The notes under the pieces were generated by a model that had not been told where the DNA came from, did no database searches, and was given only the letters and a program-made list of their open reading frames with translations. A stretch of DNA of 64,000 nucleotides from Aquimarina intermedia (GTDB taxonomy: Bacteria > Bacteroidota > Bacteroidia > Flavobacteriales > Flavobacteriaceae): positions 62,001 to 126,000 of the forward strand of contig NZ_VNHU01000005.1 of assembly GCF_008124785.1 (NCBI RefSeq), given 5' to 3'. Position numbers and translations under genes: made by a program. Position 1 is the first letter of the stretch; each line of letters begins with the position of its first letter. Of the stretch, positions 40,041 through 49,254 are shown piece after piece.

Positions 40041-41327
40041 ATGTCAAAAATAGCTAGATTAGAAATCGACGGCAACACATATGAGTTTCCCATTATCAAA
40101 GGGACAGAAAATGAATTAGGAATCGATATTAAAACGCTTCGTGGTGTTACCGGCGGAGTTACCACCATAGATCCGGGATACAAAAATACAGGTAGTTGTG
40201 AGAGTGCAATTACGTTCTTGGACGGAGAAAAAGGAATCTTACGATACCGAGGGTATGCCATTGAAGAATTAGCAGAAAAAGCTAATTTTCTTGAAGTAGC
40301 GTACTTGTTGATTTTTGGAGAACTTCCTAATGCAGAACAGTTAGCTAAATTTGATAAAGATATTAAAGAGGAGTCTCATGTAGATGAGGATATGAAAAAG
40401 ATTTTGGATGGCTTCCCAAAAAGCGCACATCCAATGGGTGTTCTTTCTTCTTTAACCAGTGCATTGGTTGCTTTTAACCCTAGCTCTGTAGATGTTGATT
40501 CCGATGAAGCGATGTATAATGCTATCGTAAAGATCATGGGTAAGCTACCGGTTTTGGCTGCATGGACCATGCGTAAGAGAAAAAGTTTGCCATTAGACTA
40601 TGGAGATAATTCATTAGGCTATGTAGAGAATTTACATAAAATGATGTTCTCAAGGCCTAATAAAGCATATGAAACTAACAAAGTGGTAAATGACGCTTTG
40701 GATAAACTTTTAATTTTACATGCAGATCACGAACAAAACTGTTCTACATCGACTGTGAGAATAGTAGGTTCATCCCATGCCGGATTATTTGCTTCATTAT
40801 CAGCAGGGATCTCAGCACTTTGGGGGCCACTTCATGGAGGAGCAAATCAAGCAGTTATCGAAATGCTTGAAGCTATAAAAGCTGACGGTGGTGATACTGC
40901 AAAATATATTGAAAAAGCTAAGGATAAGGATGACGCTTTCAGACTTATGGGTTTTGGTCACAGAGTATATAAAAATTTTGACCCACGAGCCAAAATTATT
41001 AAAAAATCAGCAGAAGAAGTGTTGGGCGATTTAGGTATAGACGATCCTGTGCTGGATATTGCCAAAGGCTTGGCAAAGGTCGCGTTAGAGGACGATTATT
41101 TTGTTAAGCGTAAATTGTATCCTAACGTAGACTTCTATTCTGGAATTATTTATAGAGCTCTTGATATACCAACCGAAATGTTTACTGTTATGTTTGCTTT
41201 AGGTAGATTACCCGGATGGATCGCGCAATGGAGAGAGATGCGATTAAGAAAAGAACCAATTGGTCGTCCAAGACAGATTTATATTGGTGAGACAGAACGT
41301 TCATTCAAATCAATTGCTGAACGATAG
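40041..41327 (+). CDS. gltA: Citrate synthase (type II)
   Basis: 428 residues. The catalytic His lies in GPLHGGANQAV and the Asp in NFDPRAKII; FGHRVYKNF is conserved. The N-terminal beta-domain (residues 1-50) is the mark of the hexameric, NADH-sensitive type II family. It joins acetyl-CoA to oxaloacetate at the entry of the TCA cycle. Upstream, TTG and a TATATTTTG stretch (one base longer than consensus) near 39990 may be its promoter. Confidence 0.97.
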   Translation: MSKIARLEIDGNTYEFPIIKGTENELGIDIKTLRGVTGGVTTIDPGYKNTGSCESAITFLDGEKGILRYRGYAIEELAEKANFLEVAYLLIFGELPNAEQLAKFDKDIKEESHVDEDMKKILDGFPKSAHPMGVLSSLTSALVAFNPSSVDVDSDEAMYNAIVKIMGKLPVLAAWTMRKRKSLPLDYGDNSLGYVENLHKMMFSRPNKAYETNKVVNDALDKLLILHADHEQNCSTSTVRIVGSSHAGLFASLSAGISALWGPLHGGANQAVIEMLEAIKADGGDTAKYIEKAKDKDDAFRLMGFGHRVYKNFDPRAKIIKKSAEEVLGDLGIDDPVLDIAKGLAKVALEDDYFVKRKLYPNVDFYSGIIYRALDIPTEMFTVMFALGRLPGWIAQWREMRLRKEPIGRPRQIYIGETERSFKSIAER

Positions 41328-41374
41328 AGTTTTAAAATCATAACAAGTTCGATAGAATTTGTAGCAGTATAGAT

Positions 41375-41447
41375 AGTCTCTGATTTTCATAATACGCAAA
41401 GATTTCAACCATTTTTGAGTAGTATATGTCAGAGACTTTTTATTTTT
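41375..41447 (+). terminator. Long hairpin terminator after gltA
   Basis: AGTCTCTGA (41375-41383) pairs perfectly with TCAGAGACT (41429-41437), with a further imperfect stem inside (CATAATAC with GTATATG) and then a T-rich run TTTTTATTTTTG. The loop region of about 45 nt is unusually long for a simple terminator. Confidence 0.7.
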
Positions 41448-41500
41448 GACAGATTGTGACTTCTTTATAGGTTAAGCATACAATTTTTAAATTAATTTCT

Positions 41501-42415
41501 TTGAAACTAAATATTCAGAATGAAACCTCTAGATTACGAGCGGTAATCTTGGGTACAGCAAAAAGTAATGGAGCGACACCTACTCTCCAAGAGGCATATG
41601 ATCCTAAATCAATTGAACATATCAAAGCAGGAACATATCCTACAGTAAAAGATATGATACACGAGATTGAGAGTGTCGCAGCAGTATTAAAAAAATATGA
41701 TGTAGCGGTGTATCGACCTGAGATAATAGAGGATTATAACCAAATTTTTGCTAGGGATATAGGGCTGGTAATAGAGGATAAGTTTATTAAGGCTAATATT
41801 TTACCGGATAGGGAAAAAGAAATTGACGCTATAAAGCATGTAATTGCAAAGATCGATGCTGACCATGTTTATAAGGCAGCTTCAGAAGATATACATTTTG
41901 AGGGTGGGGATATTATGGTGCATAACGATTATATCTTTATAGGAACGTATTTGGGAGATGATTACAGTGATTGTATCGTAGCACGTACTAATATGGAAGG
42001 GGTAGCCTACATAGCTTCCCTATTTCCACATAAAAAAGTAAAGGCTTTTGATCTAAATAAATCTATGACAGATCCTCGTGACAACGCTTTGCACCTAGAC
42101 TGTTGTTTTCAACCGGTTGGGCATGATAAAGCTATTATTCATAAAGAAGGATTTAGAAACCCCGAAGAATATGAGTTCTTGGTAGATTTATTTGGGTTTG
42201 ATAATTTATTTCATATCGATAAAAAGGAAATGTATCACATGAATTCGAACATTTTTTCTATCGCTGAAGATGTAGTTATTTCTGAACGAAATTTTAATAG
42301 ATTGAATGACTGGTTGCGTAAGAATAAAATAACGGTAGAAGAGGTTCCTTATGCCGAAATAGCAAAGCAAGAGGGGTTATTAAGGTGTTCCACACTTCCG
42401 CTAATAAGAGATTAA
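41501..42415 (+). CDS. Dimethylarginine dimethylaminohydrolase-like amidinohydrolase
   Basis: 304 residues. The start is a TTG, since no in-frame ATG lies close and homologs begin like KLNIQNETSRL. Guanidino-modifying enzyme fold with HFEGGDIMV (acidic residues), ALHLDCCF (catalytic His) and LLRCSTLPLIRD (nucleophilic Cys near the end). Members hydrolyse methylated arginines or arginine to citrulline, or act as amidinotransferases; the exact reaction is not fixed by sequence. It is followed after 13 nt by a CtlX-like hydrolase, so the two probably share a transcript. Confidence 0.85.
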   Translation: MKLNIQNETSRLRAVILGTAKSNGATPTLQEAYDPKSIEHIKAGTYPTVKDMIHEIESVAAVLKKYDVAVYRPEIIEDYNQIFARDIGLVIEDKFIKANILPDREKEIDAIKHVIAKIDADHVYKAASEDIHFEGGDIMVHNDYIFIGTYLGDDYSDCIVARTNMEGVAYIASLFPHKKVKAFDLNKSMTDPRDNALHLDCCFQPVGHDKAIIHKEGFRNPEEYEFLVDLFGFDNLFHIDKKEMYHMNSNIFSIAEDVVISERNFNRLNDWLRKNKITVEEVPYAEIAKQEGLLRCSTLPLIRD

Positions 42416-42428
42416 CACATTATAATAC

Positions 42429-43361
42429 ATGAAACAAGTTACAGATACGTTGGTAATGATACGTCCGGTGCAGTTTAGAATGAATGAGCAAACCGCTGTC
42501 AATAATTACTATCAGGAAGATTTAAATATTATACCTGAAACAGCAAACACTAAAGCACAACGCGAATTTGATGAGTTTGTCACGAAGCTTAAAGCTGCCG
42601 GAGTACAAGTGATTGTGATCGATGATGATAAAAAGTTAGATACCCCTGATTCTATATTTCCGAATAATTGGATTTCTTTTCATGAAAATGGAACTGTAGG
42701 GTTGTATCCCATGTTTGCTCCAAACCGTCGTAGAGAGCGCCGTCCAGAAGTTTTAGATATTGTTGAATCATCCGGTTTTAGAATTGATAATATCGTTGAT
42801 TATACAAGTGCCGAGGAGCAAGATGTTTTTCTGGAAGGTACTGGAAGTCTTGTCTTGGATAGAGTGGGTCGTAAAGCATATTGTGCCTTATCAGCTAGAG
42901 CTGATGAAGAGCTATTAATTGAATTCTGTGAAGATTTTGAATATACACCGGTAATATTTACTGCGTACCAAACTGTAGAAGGAAAAAGATTGCCAATATA
43001 TCATACCAATGTTATGATGGGTATAGCCGAAACATTTGCGCTTGTATGTTTGGACGCTATTGATGATAAAAAAGAAAAGAAAAGCGTAGTAGACTTTTTA
43101 AGAAGTGATAATAAAGAAGTGATTGCTATCAGCGAAGAACAGGTTAATAACTTTGCTGGAAACGTATTGCAAGTACATGGGACGGATGATAAGCGTTTAC
43201 TGGTTATGTCATCTTCTGCTTTTGCTGCATTGACAACTACCCAAATTGCCGCTATCAAAAAACATTGTGATATTTTACATAGTGACTTAGAGACTATTGA
43301 GACCTTAGGTGGGGGTAGTGCTCGCTGCATGATGGCCGAAGTATTTCTTCCCAAAGAATAA
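42429..43361 (+). CDS. ctlX: Citrulline-utilisation hydrolase CtlX-type (arginine deiminase-related)
   Basis: 310 residues with the same pentein fold as the upstream protein but a different subfamily: IFPNNWISFHENGTV, VFLEGTGSLVLDR, YHTNVMMGIAETFALVCL and the Cys in GGGSARCMMAEVF. CtlX-type proteins are linked to citrulline or arginine turnover. Between the DDAH-like gene and an Rrf2 regulator, with 12 nt to the latter, it forms a compact module that may adjust arginine/citrulline supply, also needed with carA nearby. Confidence 0.8.
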   Translation: MKQVTDTLVMIRPVQFRMNEQTAVNNYYQEDLNIIPETANTKAQREFDEFVTKLKAAGVQVIVIDDDKKLDTPDSIFPNNWISFHENGTVGLYPMFAPNRRRERRPEVLDIVESSGFRIDNIVDYTSAEEQDVFLEGTGSLVLDRVGRKAYCALSARADEELLIEFCEDFEYTPVIFTAYQTVEGKRLPIYHTNVMMGIAETFALVCLDAIDDKKEKKSVVDFLRSDNKEVIAISEEQVNNFAGNVLQVHGTDDKRLLVMSSSAFAALTTTQIAAIKKHCDILHSDLETIETLGGGSARCMMAEVFLPKE

Positions 43362-43373
43362 AACATAAAAAGA

Positions 43374-43784
43374 ATGCTTTCTAAAAAAACAAAGTATGGA
43401 CTTAAGGCCTTAACCTATATTGCGCGTAAGCAATGTAGTGAGCCTGTTTTGATTTCGGAAATCGCTGAAAGCGAAAACATATCTCAAAAGTTTTTGGAAA
43501 GCATTTTATTAACCTTGCGTAAAAATGGCTTGTTAGGTTCTAAGAAAGGAAAGGGTGGGGGATATTATTTAATAAAATCTCCATCAGATATTACTATGGC
43601 AAGTGTTATCAGGATACTTGAGGGACCTATTGCTATGGTTCCATGTGTTAGTCTCAATTTTTATGAACGTTGCGCAGACTGTCCGGATGAGGATGCGTGC
43701 GCAGTACATGCGCTAATGATTGAGGTTAGAGATAAAACCTTGAGTGTTTTAGAGGGTAAAACAATTGCAGACTACGTAGACTAA
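43374..43784 (+). CDS. Rrf2-family transcriptional regulator
   Basis: 136 residues. The winged helix is visible at 1-65 (KTKYGLKALTYIARK, SENISQKFLESILLTLRKNG, KGKGGGYYL). Four cysteines (91, 100, 103, 109) are in the region where IscR-type Rrf2 proteins bind an iron-sulfur cluster, so redox or iron sensing is likely. It is last in the hydrolase transcript and may regulate it. Its stop overlaps the stop of the convergent gene by four bases, with no terminator. Confidence 0.9.
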   Translation: MLSKKTKYGLKALTYIARKQCSEPVLISEIAESENISQKFLESILLTLRKNGLLGSKKGKGGGYYLIKSPSDITMASVIRILEGPIAMVPCVSLNFYERCADCPDEDACAVHALMIEVRDKTLSVLEGKTIADYVD

Positions 43785-44407
43785 TCCTCAATTCTTTTAT
43801 ATAGATAAGGACCATTTATTTTTCCCCAAACTTGTTTTCCTTTAGTGTCAAATCCCTTTGTCCATTCTGACAATCTGTTGGTGCTTATTATAATTTGGCT
43901 AGCTATATGTGATATACCGGGTCTGTTGCTTTTGCAAGTATTACGCTCGGTTTTTCCAACATAGATATTGGATGTTTGTCTTGTAAATTTAATGTCACAG
44001 CCTTCTCTAAGAAGTAAGTCTTTTGAAGAAATTCTTTTGGCCACATGTTCTGCAATTAAGTCAGATGTAATCCGTTTTGTGTTTTCAGGAAGTTTATAGA
44101 GTTTACTGACAATTGTTACGCTATCCAGTCGCTCAAACCGAATAACTCTACGCTGTATAATTTGTGAGGTATCATTACCATCAGTCCATTCCGCAAACAT
44201 CCAATATCCTGATGTATTCTCCCAAACAGGGGTAATGTTGAGAACAATTGCTTTGTAGCTGGCATCTTTAAAAGCTTGCTCTTTAGTGCTAAAACTTCCG
44301 ATGAATAAAGAGGAGAATTTCTGCAACTCTATATCAATGGACTTATTAGAAATACAGCCGACAGATAAAGTTAAAAGTAAGATTGGTATAAGTAAACGTC
44401 TTGTCAT
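43781..44407 (-). CDS. CpcT/CpeT-family lipoprotein (chromophore-lyase-like fold)
   Basis: 208 residues. Lipobox LSVGC puts the lipidated Cys at 18. The body resembles CpcT/CpeT proteins: a start like LFIGSFSTKEQA, then NITPVWENTSGYWMFAEW, EGCDIKF, GKTERNTCKSNRPGISHIAS and WTKGFDTKGKQVWG. In cyanobacteria these proteins attach bilins to phycobiliproteins. No phycobiliprotein exists in this lineage, so the fold is probably used for another small ligand at the membrane. The family call is from pattern memory. Confidence 0.7.
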   Translation of the reverse strand: MTRRLLIPILLLTLSVGCISNKSIDIELQKFSSLFIGSFSTKEQAFKDASYKAIVLNITPVWENTSGYWMFAEWTDGNDTSQIIQRRVIRFERLDSVTIVSKLYKLPENTKRITSDLIAEHVAKRISSKDLLLREGCDIKFTRQTSNIYVGKTERNTCKSNRPGISHIASQIIISTNRLSEWTKGFDTKGKQVWGKINGPYLYKRIED

Positions 44408-44480
44408 AAGGTGTAATAATACAACTTATTACGTAAAAACCGTAATTAATCGATAAAAACATCTACTTGATCGATGTTTT

Positions 44481-45908
44481 TTAAGAATTATTAACAATTT
44501 TTTTAATCATGCCTCCAAAAATGAAATAATGAAAAGGCACCATGGCGTACCAGTATATCCGACCCCAAATACCTTTTGGTCTAAAGGTTGCAGTTTGATA
44601 AAGCATTTGATTATCGTCAATTTCAAACTCTAACCACGCCTCACCGGGTACACGCATTTCTGCAAAAAGTAGTAATCTTTTATTATTTTTATCCGCCACC
44701 AATACACGCCAAAAATCCAAAGCATCCCCAGAGTGTATAATATTTTGATGTGTTCTTCCTCGCCTCAGCCCGACACCGCCAAATAATTTGTCTATATAGC
44801 CTCTTAGTCTCCACAACCAATTGCCATAGTACCACCCGGTATCACCTCCAATACGCCATATTCGTTGAAGTACTTTATCGGGATTTTTAACCTTCATACG
44901 TTTTGTGTCTTTTAGACAGCCATGTGTAGGTACGGTAATATATTTTTGGAGATCTTCTTTGAAGCGACCACTGATCATAGAGTCTTTCCAGCTTGATACT
45001 ACCTGGTTTTGTTCAATTTTAGTAAAGGCTAAATCCAACGCTCTATTATAAGACATTGGTTCAATATTGAGTATTTTTTGAAGCCTTTTATCCTTAGCTA
45101 TTACCGGTATTTTCATACTGTCAACTAAATTGAGGGCCAATTTATAGGAAGTAGAGGTAACAAAATATAACCAGTAAGAGGATAGCTTGGGTGTCATAAC
45201 TGGCACCGATATAATTGTTAAGTTTAAAGCTCTTGATTTAGCATAAATTTTAAGCATTTCTTTGTACGTAAGCACATCTGGTCCGCTGATGTCAAAAGAT
45301 TGATCATAACACTGATCATTATTGAGAACACCTACCATAAAACTCAGTACATCTCTTATAGCGATGGGTTGTGTTTTTGTATTTACCCATTTTGGGGTGA
45401 TCATTAAGGGGAGTTTCTCGCATAAATCTCTAATTATTTCGAATGATGAGCTTCCCGAGCCCACGATAATTCCGGACCTTAACACTGTAAGTTTATAATT
45501 ACCTTCATACAAGATGCTTTCAACATTTTTTCTGGACCATAGGTGTTTCGATAAGTTTTTTTCATTAACAATTCCACTTAAGTAGATGACTTGCTTAATA
45601 TCAGTGTTTGCTACGAGCGTATTAAAATTATAAGCAGATTGCTCTTCCTTTTTGTCAAAATCTGACGTAGAAGAACTCATAGAATGGATTAAATAATACG
45701 CTGCCTCAATAGACTGGGGTAAATCATTGGGTGTCGGTTCTTTGAGAAAGTCAATTTCAACCACTTCCATAGTTGTGCTGTACTCCTTTGGAACGACAAA
45801 ACGGCTCGTGTCTCTAACGCAGCAGATAACATAATGACCTTTATCAATTAACACAGAGAGTAGTCGTCTACCAATATAACCATTTGCACCTGTCAAAAGT
45901 ATTCGCAT
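44481..45908 (-). CDS. SDR-family oxidoreductase with DUF2867 domain
   Basis: 475 residues. The Rossmann NAD(P)-binding motif TGANGYIGRR is at 7-16, in an NmrA/YbjT-like SDR domain (about 1-290). The C-terminal 150 residues (GDTGWYYGNWLWRLRGYID, SGDALDFWRVL, EAWLEFEI) are DUF2867. The substrate is unknown. Probably co-transcribed with the small gene 22 nt upstream. Confidence 0.88.
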   Translation of the reverse strand: MRILLTGANGYIGRRLLSVLIDKGHYVICCVRDTSRFVVPKEYSTTMEVVEIDFLKEPTPNDLPQSIEAAYYLIHSMSSSTSDFDKKEEQSAYNFNTLVANTDIKQVIYLSGIVNEKNLSKHLWSRKNVESILYEGNYKLTVLRSGIIVGSGSSSFEIIRDLCEKLPLMITPKWVNTKTQPIAIRDVLSFMVGVLNNDQCYDQSFDISGPDVLTYKEMLKIYAKSRALNLTIISVPVMTPKLSSYWLYFVTSTSYKLALNLVDSMKIPVIAKDKRLQKILNIEPMSYNRALDLAFTKIEQNQVVSSWKDSMISGRFKEDLQKYITVPTHGCLKDTKRMKVKNPDKVLQRIWRIGGDTGWYYGNWLWRLRGYIDKLFGGVGLRRGRTHQNIIHSGDALDFWRVLVADKNNKRLLLFAEMRVPGEAWLEFEIDDNQMLYQTATFRPKGIWGRIYWYAMVPFHYFIFGGMIKKIVNNS

Positions 45909-45930
45909 ATTTTTATGTTTGTTTTAATCG

Positions 45931-46362
45931 TTATAAATCTTCAATAGCTGTTGGGCGTTGATCAGATTTTAAGTTGAGAATCTTTTTGATAAAGGAGTGT
46001 GTCTTTTTATCATGGCTACTAGCTTTGATCTTAACGTAGTAGTTATCTCGATAAATAGAATATTCGTCGGCGGTTCCCTTGTAGATGGAAAGTTTATAAA
46101 AAGGTATTACCAGTGCATAGGTTTCCAGCCGTATATGAAAACCAAGTATAATTCCAGATGGTCTCAATTCAATATTACAAGTGTTCAAGTCGTTGTTGAG
46201 TTGTAGCAAATTGTAAATTTGAATGCTGGCTTGAGTAATATAAAGTTTAGGAGATCCTACACCTTTTAATTTGAAACGTTCTTTTAAAGTGAAGGGTGCA
46301 CCCACTTCCGAAATAATTTTTTTCTTTACTTCAGGGTCATTGTGAGAAGTGTTGATTAGCAT
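45931..46362 (-). CDS. Small protein of unknown function
   Basis: 143 residues from the ATG at 46362 (MLINTSHNDPEVKKKI). An upstream in-frame ATG at 46389 adds nine hydrophobic residues; I prefer the inner start because it resembles cytosolic proteins of this type, but this is uncertain. No domain recognised; PSGIILGFHIRLETYALVIP suggests a beta-rich fold. It lies divergent from argS and 22 nt before the DUF2867 gene. Confidence 0.6.
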   Translation of the reverse strand: MLINTSHNDPEVKKKIISEVGAPFTLKERFKLKGVGSPKLYITQASIQIYNLLQLNNDLNTCNIELRPSGIILGFHIRLETYALVIPFYKLSIYKGTADEYSIYRDNYYVKIKASSHDKKTHSFIKKILNLKSDQRPTAIEDL

Positions 46363-46421
46363 TTTTATTACAAGATAAGCAATTGACAATAATTCTTATA
46401 GTGATAGCGTATTATTTCTTT

Positions 46422-46429
46422 TATCTTTG
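46422..46429 (+). promoter_or_regulatory. Candidate -7 box of argS (TATCTTTG)
   Basis: An exact TAnnTTTG match, 69 nt before the argS ATG. No clear TTG at the ideal -33 distance. Confidence 0.55.
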
Positions 46430-46498
46430 CAGACTGATTTTTAGACCGTAGTAGTCACATTTAGTATTTTAATTATTAATAAGCCAAGCGAATTGCAA

Positions 46499-48277
46499 AT
46501 GACCTTTTCTCAAACCATTATAACGCACGTTAAACAAGCAGTACAGCAACTTTATGACGCAACTTTGGACACTGTAGAAATTCAGCCAACACGTAAAGAG
46601 TTCGCCGGAGATATTACAGTAGTAGTTTTTCCTGTATTAAAAGTGGTAAAGAGAAACCCTGTTCAAATAGGAGAGCAAATAGGAGCGTATTTGGTAACAA
46701 ATGTGTCAGAAATTCAAGGTTTTAATGTGATAAAAGGCTTTTTGAACCTTGAGATAGCAGATGAGTACTACCTTAACTTTTTCAATAGTCACAAGGATAA
46801 TAAAAGCTATGGTTTAGTTGATCCAAAGAAAGATGAGCCAGCAGTGATGGTTGAGTACTCTTCACCCAATACCAATAAACCGTTGCATCTTGGTCATGTC
46901 AGAAACAATTTGTTAGGGTATGCAGTATCAGAAATAATTAAAGCGAGTGGAGCTAGCGTGTATAAAACTCAAATTATTAATGACCGCGGAATACATATTT
47001 GCAAATCGATGCTTGCATGGAAAAATTTTGGGAATGGGGAGACCCCAGAATCAACTGGTCTTAAGGGAGATAAGTTGGTTGGTAATTATTATGTTAAGTT
47101 CGACCAGGTATATAAAGATGAAATTAAAGAATTAATCAATCAGGGAGTATCCGAAGAAGAAGCTAAACAACAAGCTCCAAGCTTATTGGCAGCGCAGCAG
47201 ATGCTAATACAATGGGAAGCTGGTGATCCTGAGGTTGTGGCCTTATGGAAACGGATGAACGAATGGGTATACGAGGGTTTTGCTCAAACATATGAAGCCC
47301 TGGGGGTAGATTTTGATAGTTATTATTATGAAAGTAATACCTATTTATTGGGTAAAGATAATATTGATGAAGGCTTAGAGAAAGGTGTGTTCTTTAAGAA
47401 AGAAGATGGTTCTGTCTGGTGCGATCTTACCGATGAAGGATTGGATGAAAAGTTGGTGTTGCGTAGTGACGGTACATCGGTCTATATGACACAAGATATC
47501 GGAACGGCAATTCAACGTATAAAAGATAATCCAGATGTGGGTGGTATGATTTATACCGTAGGTAATGAGCAGGATTATCATTTTAAAGTGCTGTTTCTTA
47601 TTCTCAAAAAACTAGGGTACAACTGGGCAGAGAATTTACATCACTTAAGCTACGGAATGGTAGATTTGCCAAGTGGGAAAATGAAAAGTAGAGAGGGGAC
47701 TGTGGTAGATGCAGATGAACTAATTGCAGAAATGATCACTACGGCACAAACAATTTCTGAAGATTTAGGAAAGTTAGATGGATATTCTGACGAGGAAAAA
47801 CAAGCGGTGTATACTAATATAGGATTAGGAGCATTAAAATATTACATTCTCAAAGTAGATCCAAAAAAGCGAATTTTGTTTAATCCGGAGGAATCTGTAG
47901 ATTTTCAAGGTAATACAGGACCTTTCATTCAGTATACTTACGCGCGTATTCAAGCCATCTTGAGAAGAGCTGATTTTGACTGGTCAGCGCCAGTAGAGAA
48001 TATTGGGCTGCTCGATAAAGAAAGAGAAGTGATTAAGCAATTAGAGCTTTATCCAGAAATTATACAAACAGCCGCCAGAGATCTAAGCCCGGCCGTGATT
48101 GCGAATTACACCTATGACTTAGTAAAATCATATAATTCATTTTTCCAAAATGTTTCAATTTTTGGAGCAGATAACGAAGCAGAAATGCATTTTAGAGTTC
48201 AGTTATCAAATTTGGTAGGGGTTGTCATTAAATCTTCATTCGCTTTGTTGGGAATTGTAGTTCCGGAAAGAATGTAG
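46499..48277 (+). CDS. argS: Arginyl-tRNA synthetase
   Basis: 592 residues from the ATG at 46499; a TTG six bases upstream is in frame but less likely. Class I motifs are PLHLGHVRNN (HIGH) and KMKSREG (KMSKS), with the DALR anticodon-binding domain at the C-terminus (IANYTYDLVKSYNSFFQ). It charges tRNA-Arg. Normal length for the family. Confidence 0.97.
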   Translation: MTFSQTIITHVKQAVQQLYDATLDTVEIQPTRKEFAGDITVVVFPVLKVVKRNPVQIGEQIGAYLVTNVSEIQGFNVIKGFLNLEIADEYYLNFFNSHKDNKSYGLVDPKKDEPAVMVEYSSPNTNKPLHLGHVRNNLLGYAVSEIIKASGASVYKTQIINDRGIHICKSMLAWKNFGNGETPESTGLKGDKLVGNYYVKFDQVYKDEIKELINQGVSEEEAKQQAPSLLAAQQMLIQWEAGDPEVVALWKRMNEWVYEGFAQTYEALGVDFDSYYYESNTYLLGKDNIDEGLEKGVFFKKEDGSVWCDLTDEGLDEKLVLRSDGTSVYMTQDIGTAIQRIKDNPDVGGMIYTVGNEQDYHFKVLFLILKKLGYNWAENLHHLSYGMVDLPSGKMKSREGTVVDADELIAEMITTAQTISEDLGKLDGYSDEEKQAVYTNIGLGALKYYILKVDPKKRILFNPEESVDFQGNTGPFIQYTYARIQAILRRADFDWSAPVENIGLLDKEREVIKQLELYPEIIQTAARDLSPAVIANYTYDLVKSYNSFFQNVSIFGADNEAEMHFRVQLSNLVGVVIKSSFALLGIVVPERM

Positions 48278-48316
48278 TTCGTCTGAAACATAATTTTCAT
48301 TTTATATAGTATGAAC

Positions 48317-48344
48317 TCCTACAAGACAACTCTTGTGTGTAGGA
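48317..48344 (+). terminator. Weak hairpin after argS
   Basis: TCCTAC (48317-48322) pairs with GTAGGA (48339-48344) with further inner pairing AAGA/TCTT. It lies 39 nt after the argS stop. The T-run is poor (TTATTT), so its strength is doubtful. Confidence 0.4.
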
Positions 48345-48437
48345 TTATTTGCATATTTTAAGAGTAATTCATTTTAATTATTATTTCTGTAAGTAAATAC
48401 TAACGCATCGTTAACAGCCTTTTGGGTTGTATATCAA

Positions 48438-48445
48438 TACTTTTG
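48438..48445 (+). promoter_or_regulatory. Candidate -7 box of the SYLF gene (TACTTTTG)
   Basis: An exact TAnnTTTG match, 23 nt before the ATG at 48469. The -33 element is not clear. Confidence 0.55.
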
Positions 48446-48468
48446 AAATATAACTAAAACAATAACCG

Positions 48469-49011
48469 ATGAAAATGAAAACTTGTATAAGTATGCTATT
48501 GATGATATTTTTAGTGTCGATAGGATACGCTCAGATAGATCAAGAAAAGTCTCTTGAATTACAAACCGAAGCGAAAGAAATAAAAACTGAACTTTTGCAA
48601 ACAGATCCTACAATGGCATCCTTTTTTGATAAGTCTGCAGGATATGTGATATTCCCAACCGTAGGAAAAGGAGGATTCATTGTTGGGGGAGCTTATGGAA
48701 AAGGGGTTGTATACGATAATGGAATGTATGTTGGAACTGCAGAACTGAAGCAATTAGATGTAGGATTGCAAGCAGGAGGTAAAGCATATACCGAAATTGT
48801 CTTCTTTGAAACAGAAAAAGCCTTGGAGAATTTTAAAAATGATAAATTCGAGCTATCTGCAGAAGTATCCGCTATCGCAATTAAAACAGGAGTAGCAAAA
48901 AAAGCACAATTTGAAAATGGAGTTGCTGTATTTGTTCACCAAAAAGGTGGATTAATGGCCGAAGCTACCATCGGCGGTCAAAAGTTCAATTTTCATCCTG
49001 AAAATATGTAA
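48469..49011 (+). CDS. Secreted SYLF (Ysc84) domain lipid-binding protein
   Basis: 180 residues with a signal peptide (cleavage near IGYAQ). The SYLF core is visible: FFDKSAGYVIFPTVGKGGF, VGGAYGKGVVYDNG, GLQAGGKAYTEIVFF and the final AVFVHQKGGLMAEATIGGQKF. SYLF domains bind phosphoinositides or other lipids; in bacteria their role is unclear, perhaps in the periplasm or envelope. It has its own promoter and terminator. Confidence 0.9.
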   Translation: MKMKTCISMLLMIFLVSIGYAQIDQEKSLELQTEAKEIKTELLQTDPTMASFFDKSAGYVIFPTVGKGGFIVGGAYGKGVVYDNGMYVGTAELKQLDVGLQAGGKAYTEIVFFETEKALENFKNDKFELSAEVSAIAIKTGVAKKAQFENGVAVFVHQKGGLMAEATIGGQKFNFHPENM

Positions 49012-49038
49012 TAAAGATTTGATTGGTAGGTTAGATGG

Positions 49039-49081
49039 AAAGAGCCGCTTAAGCCGAAAGGTTTAAGTGGTTCTTTGTTTT
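49039..49081 (+). terminator. Terminator after the SYLF gene
   Basis: AAAGAGCCGCTTAA (49039-49052) pairs with TTAAGTGGTTCTTT (49063-49076), including a G-T pair, and is followed by GTTTTTATTT. Confidence 0.75.
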
Positions 49082-49174
49082 TATTTAAATTCAGGATTTT
49101 AAAAAGATCAAAAATTAGCCTAGTCATCCAAAATGACGAAATGGTTAGGCCTCAAATAATTCCTTCACTTCTTG

Positions 49175-49206
49175 TTGATTTTTATGCTTCAAAATCGTTA
49201 AATTTG
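49175..49206 (+). promoter_or_regulatory. Candidate promoter of ffh
   Basis: TAAATTTG at 49199-49206 matches TAnnTTTG; a TTG at 49175-49177 is 21 nt upstream. The ATG is 48 nt downstream. Confidence 0.6.
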
Positions 49207-49254
49207 CAGCTTTACTGCCCGTCAGGGTAGGGTTCAATTTTATAAGTAAAACAT

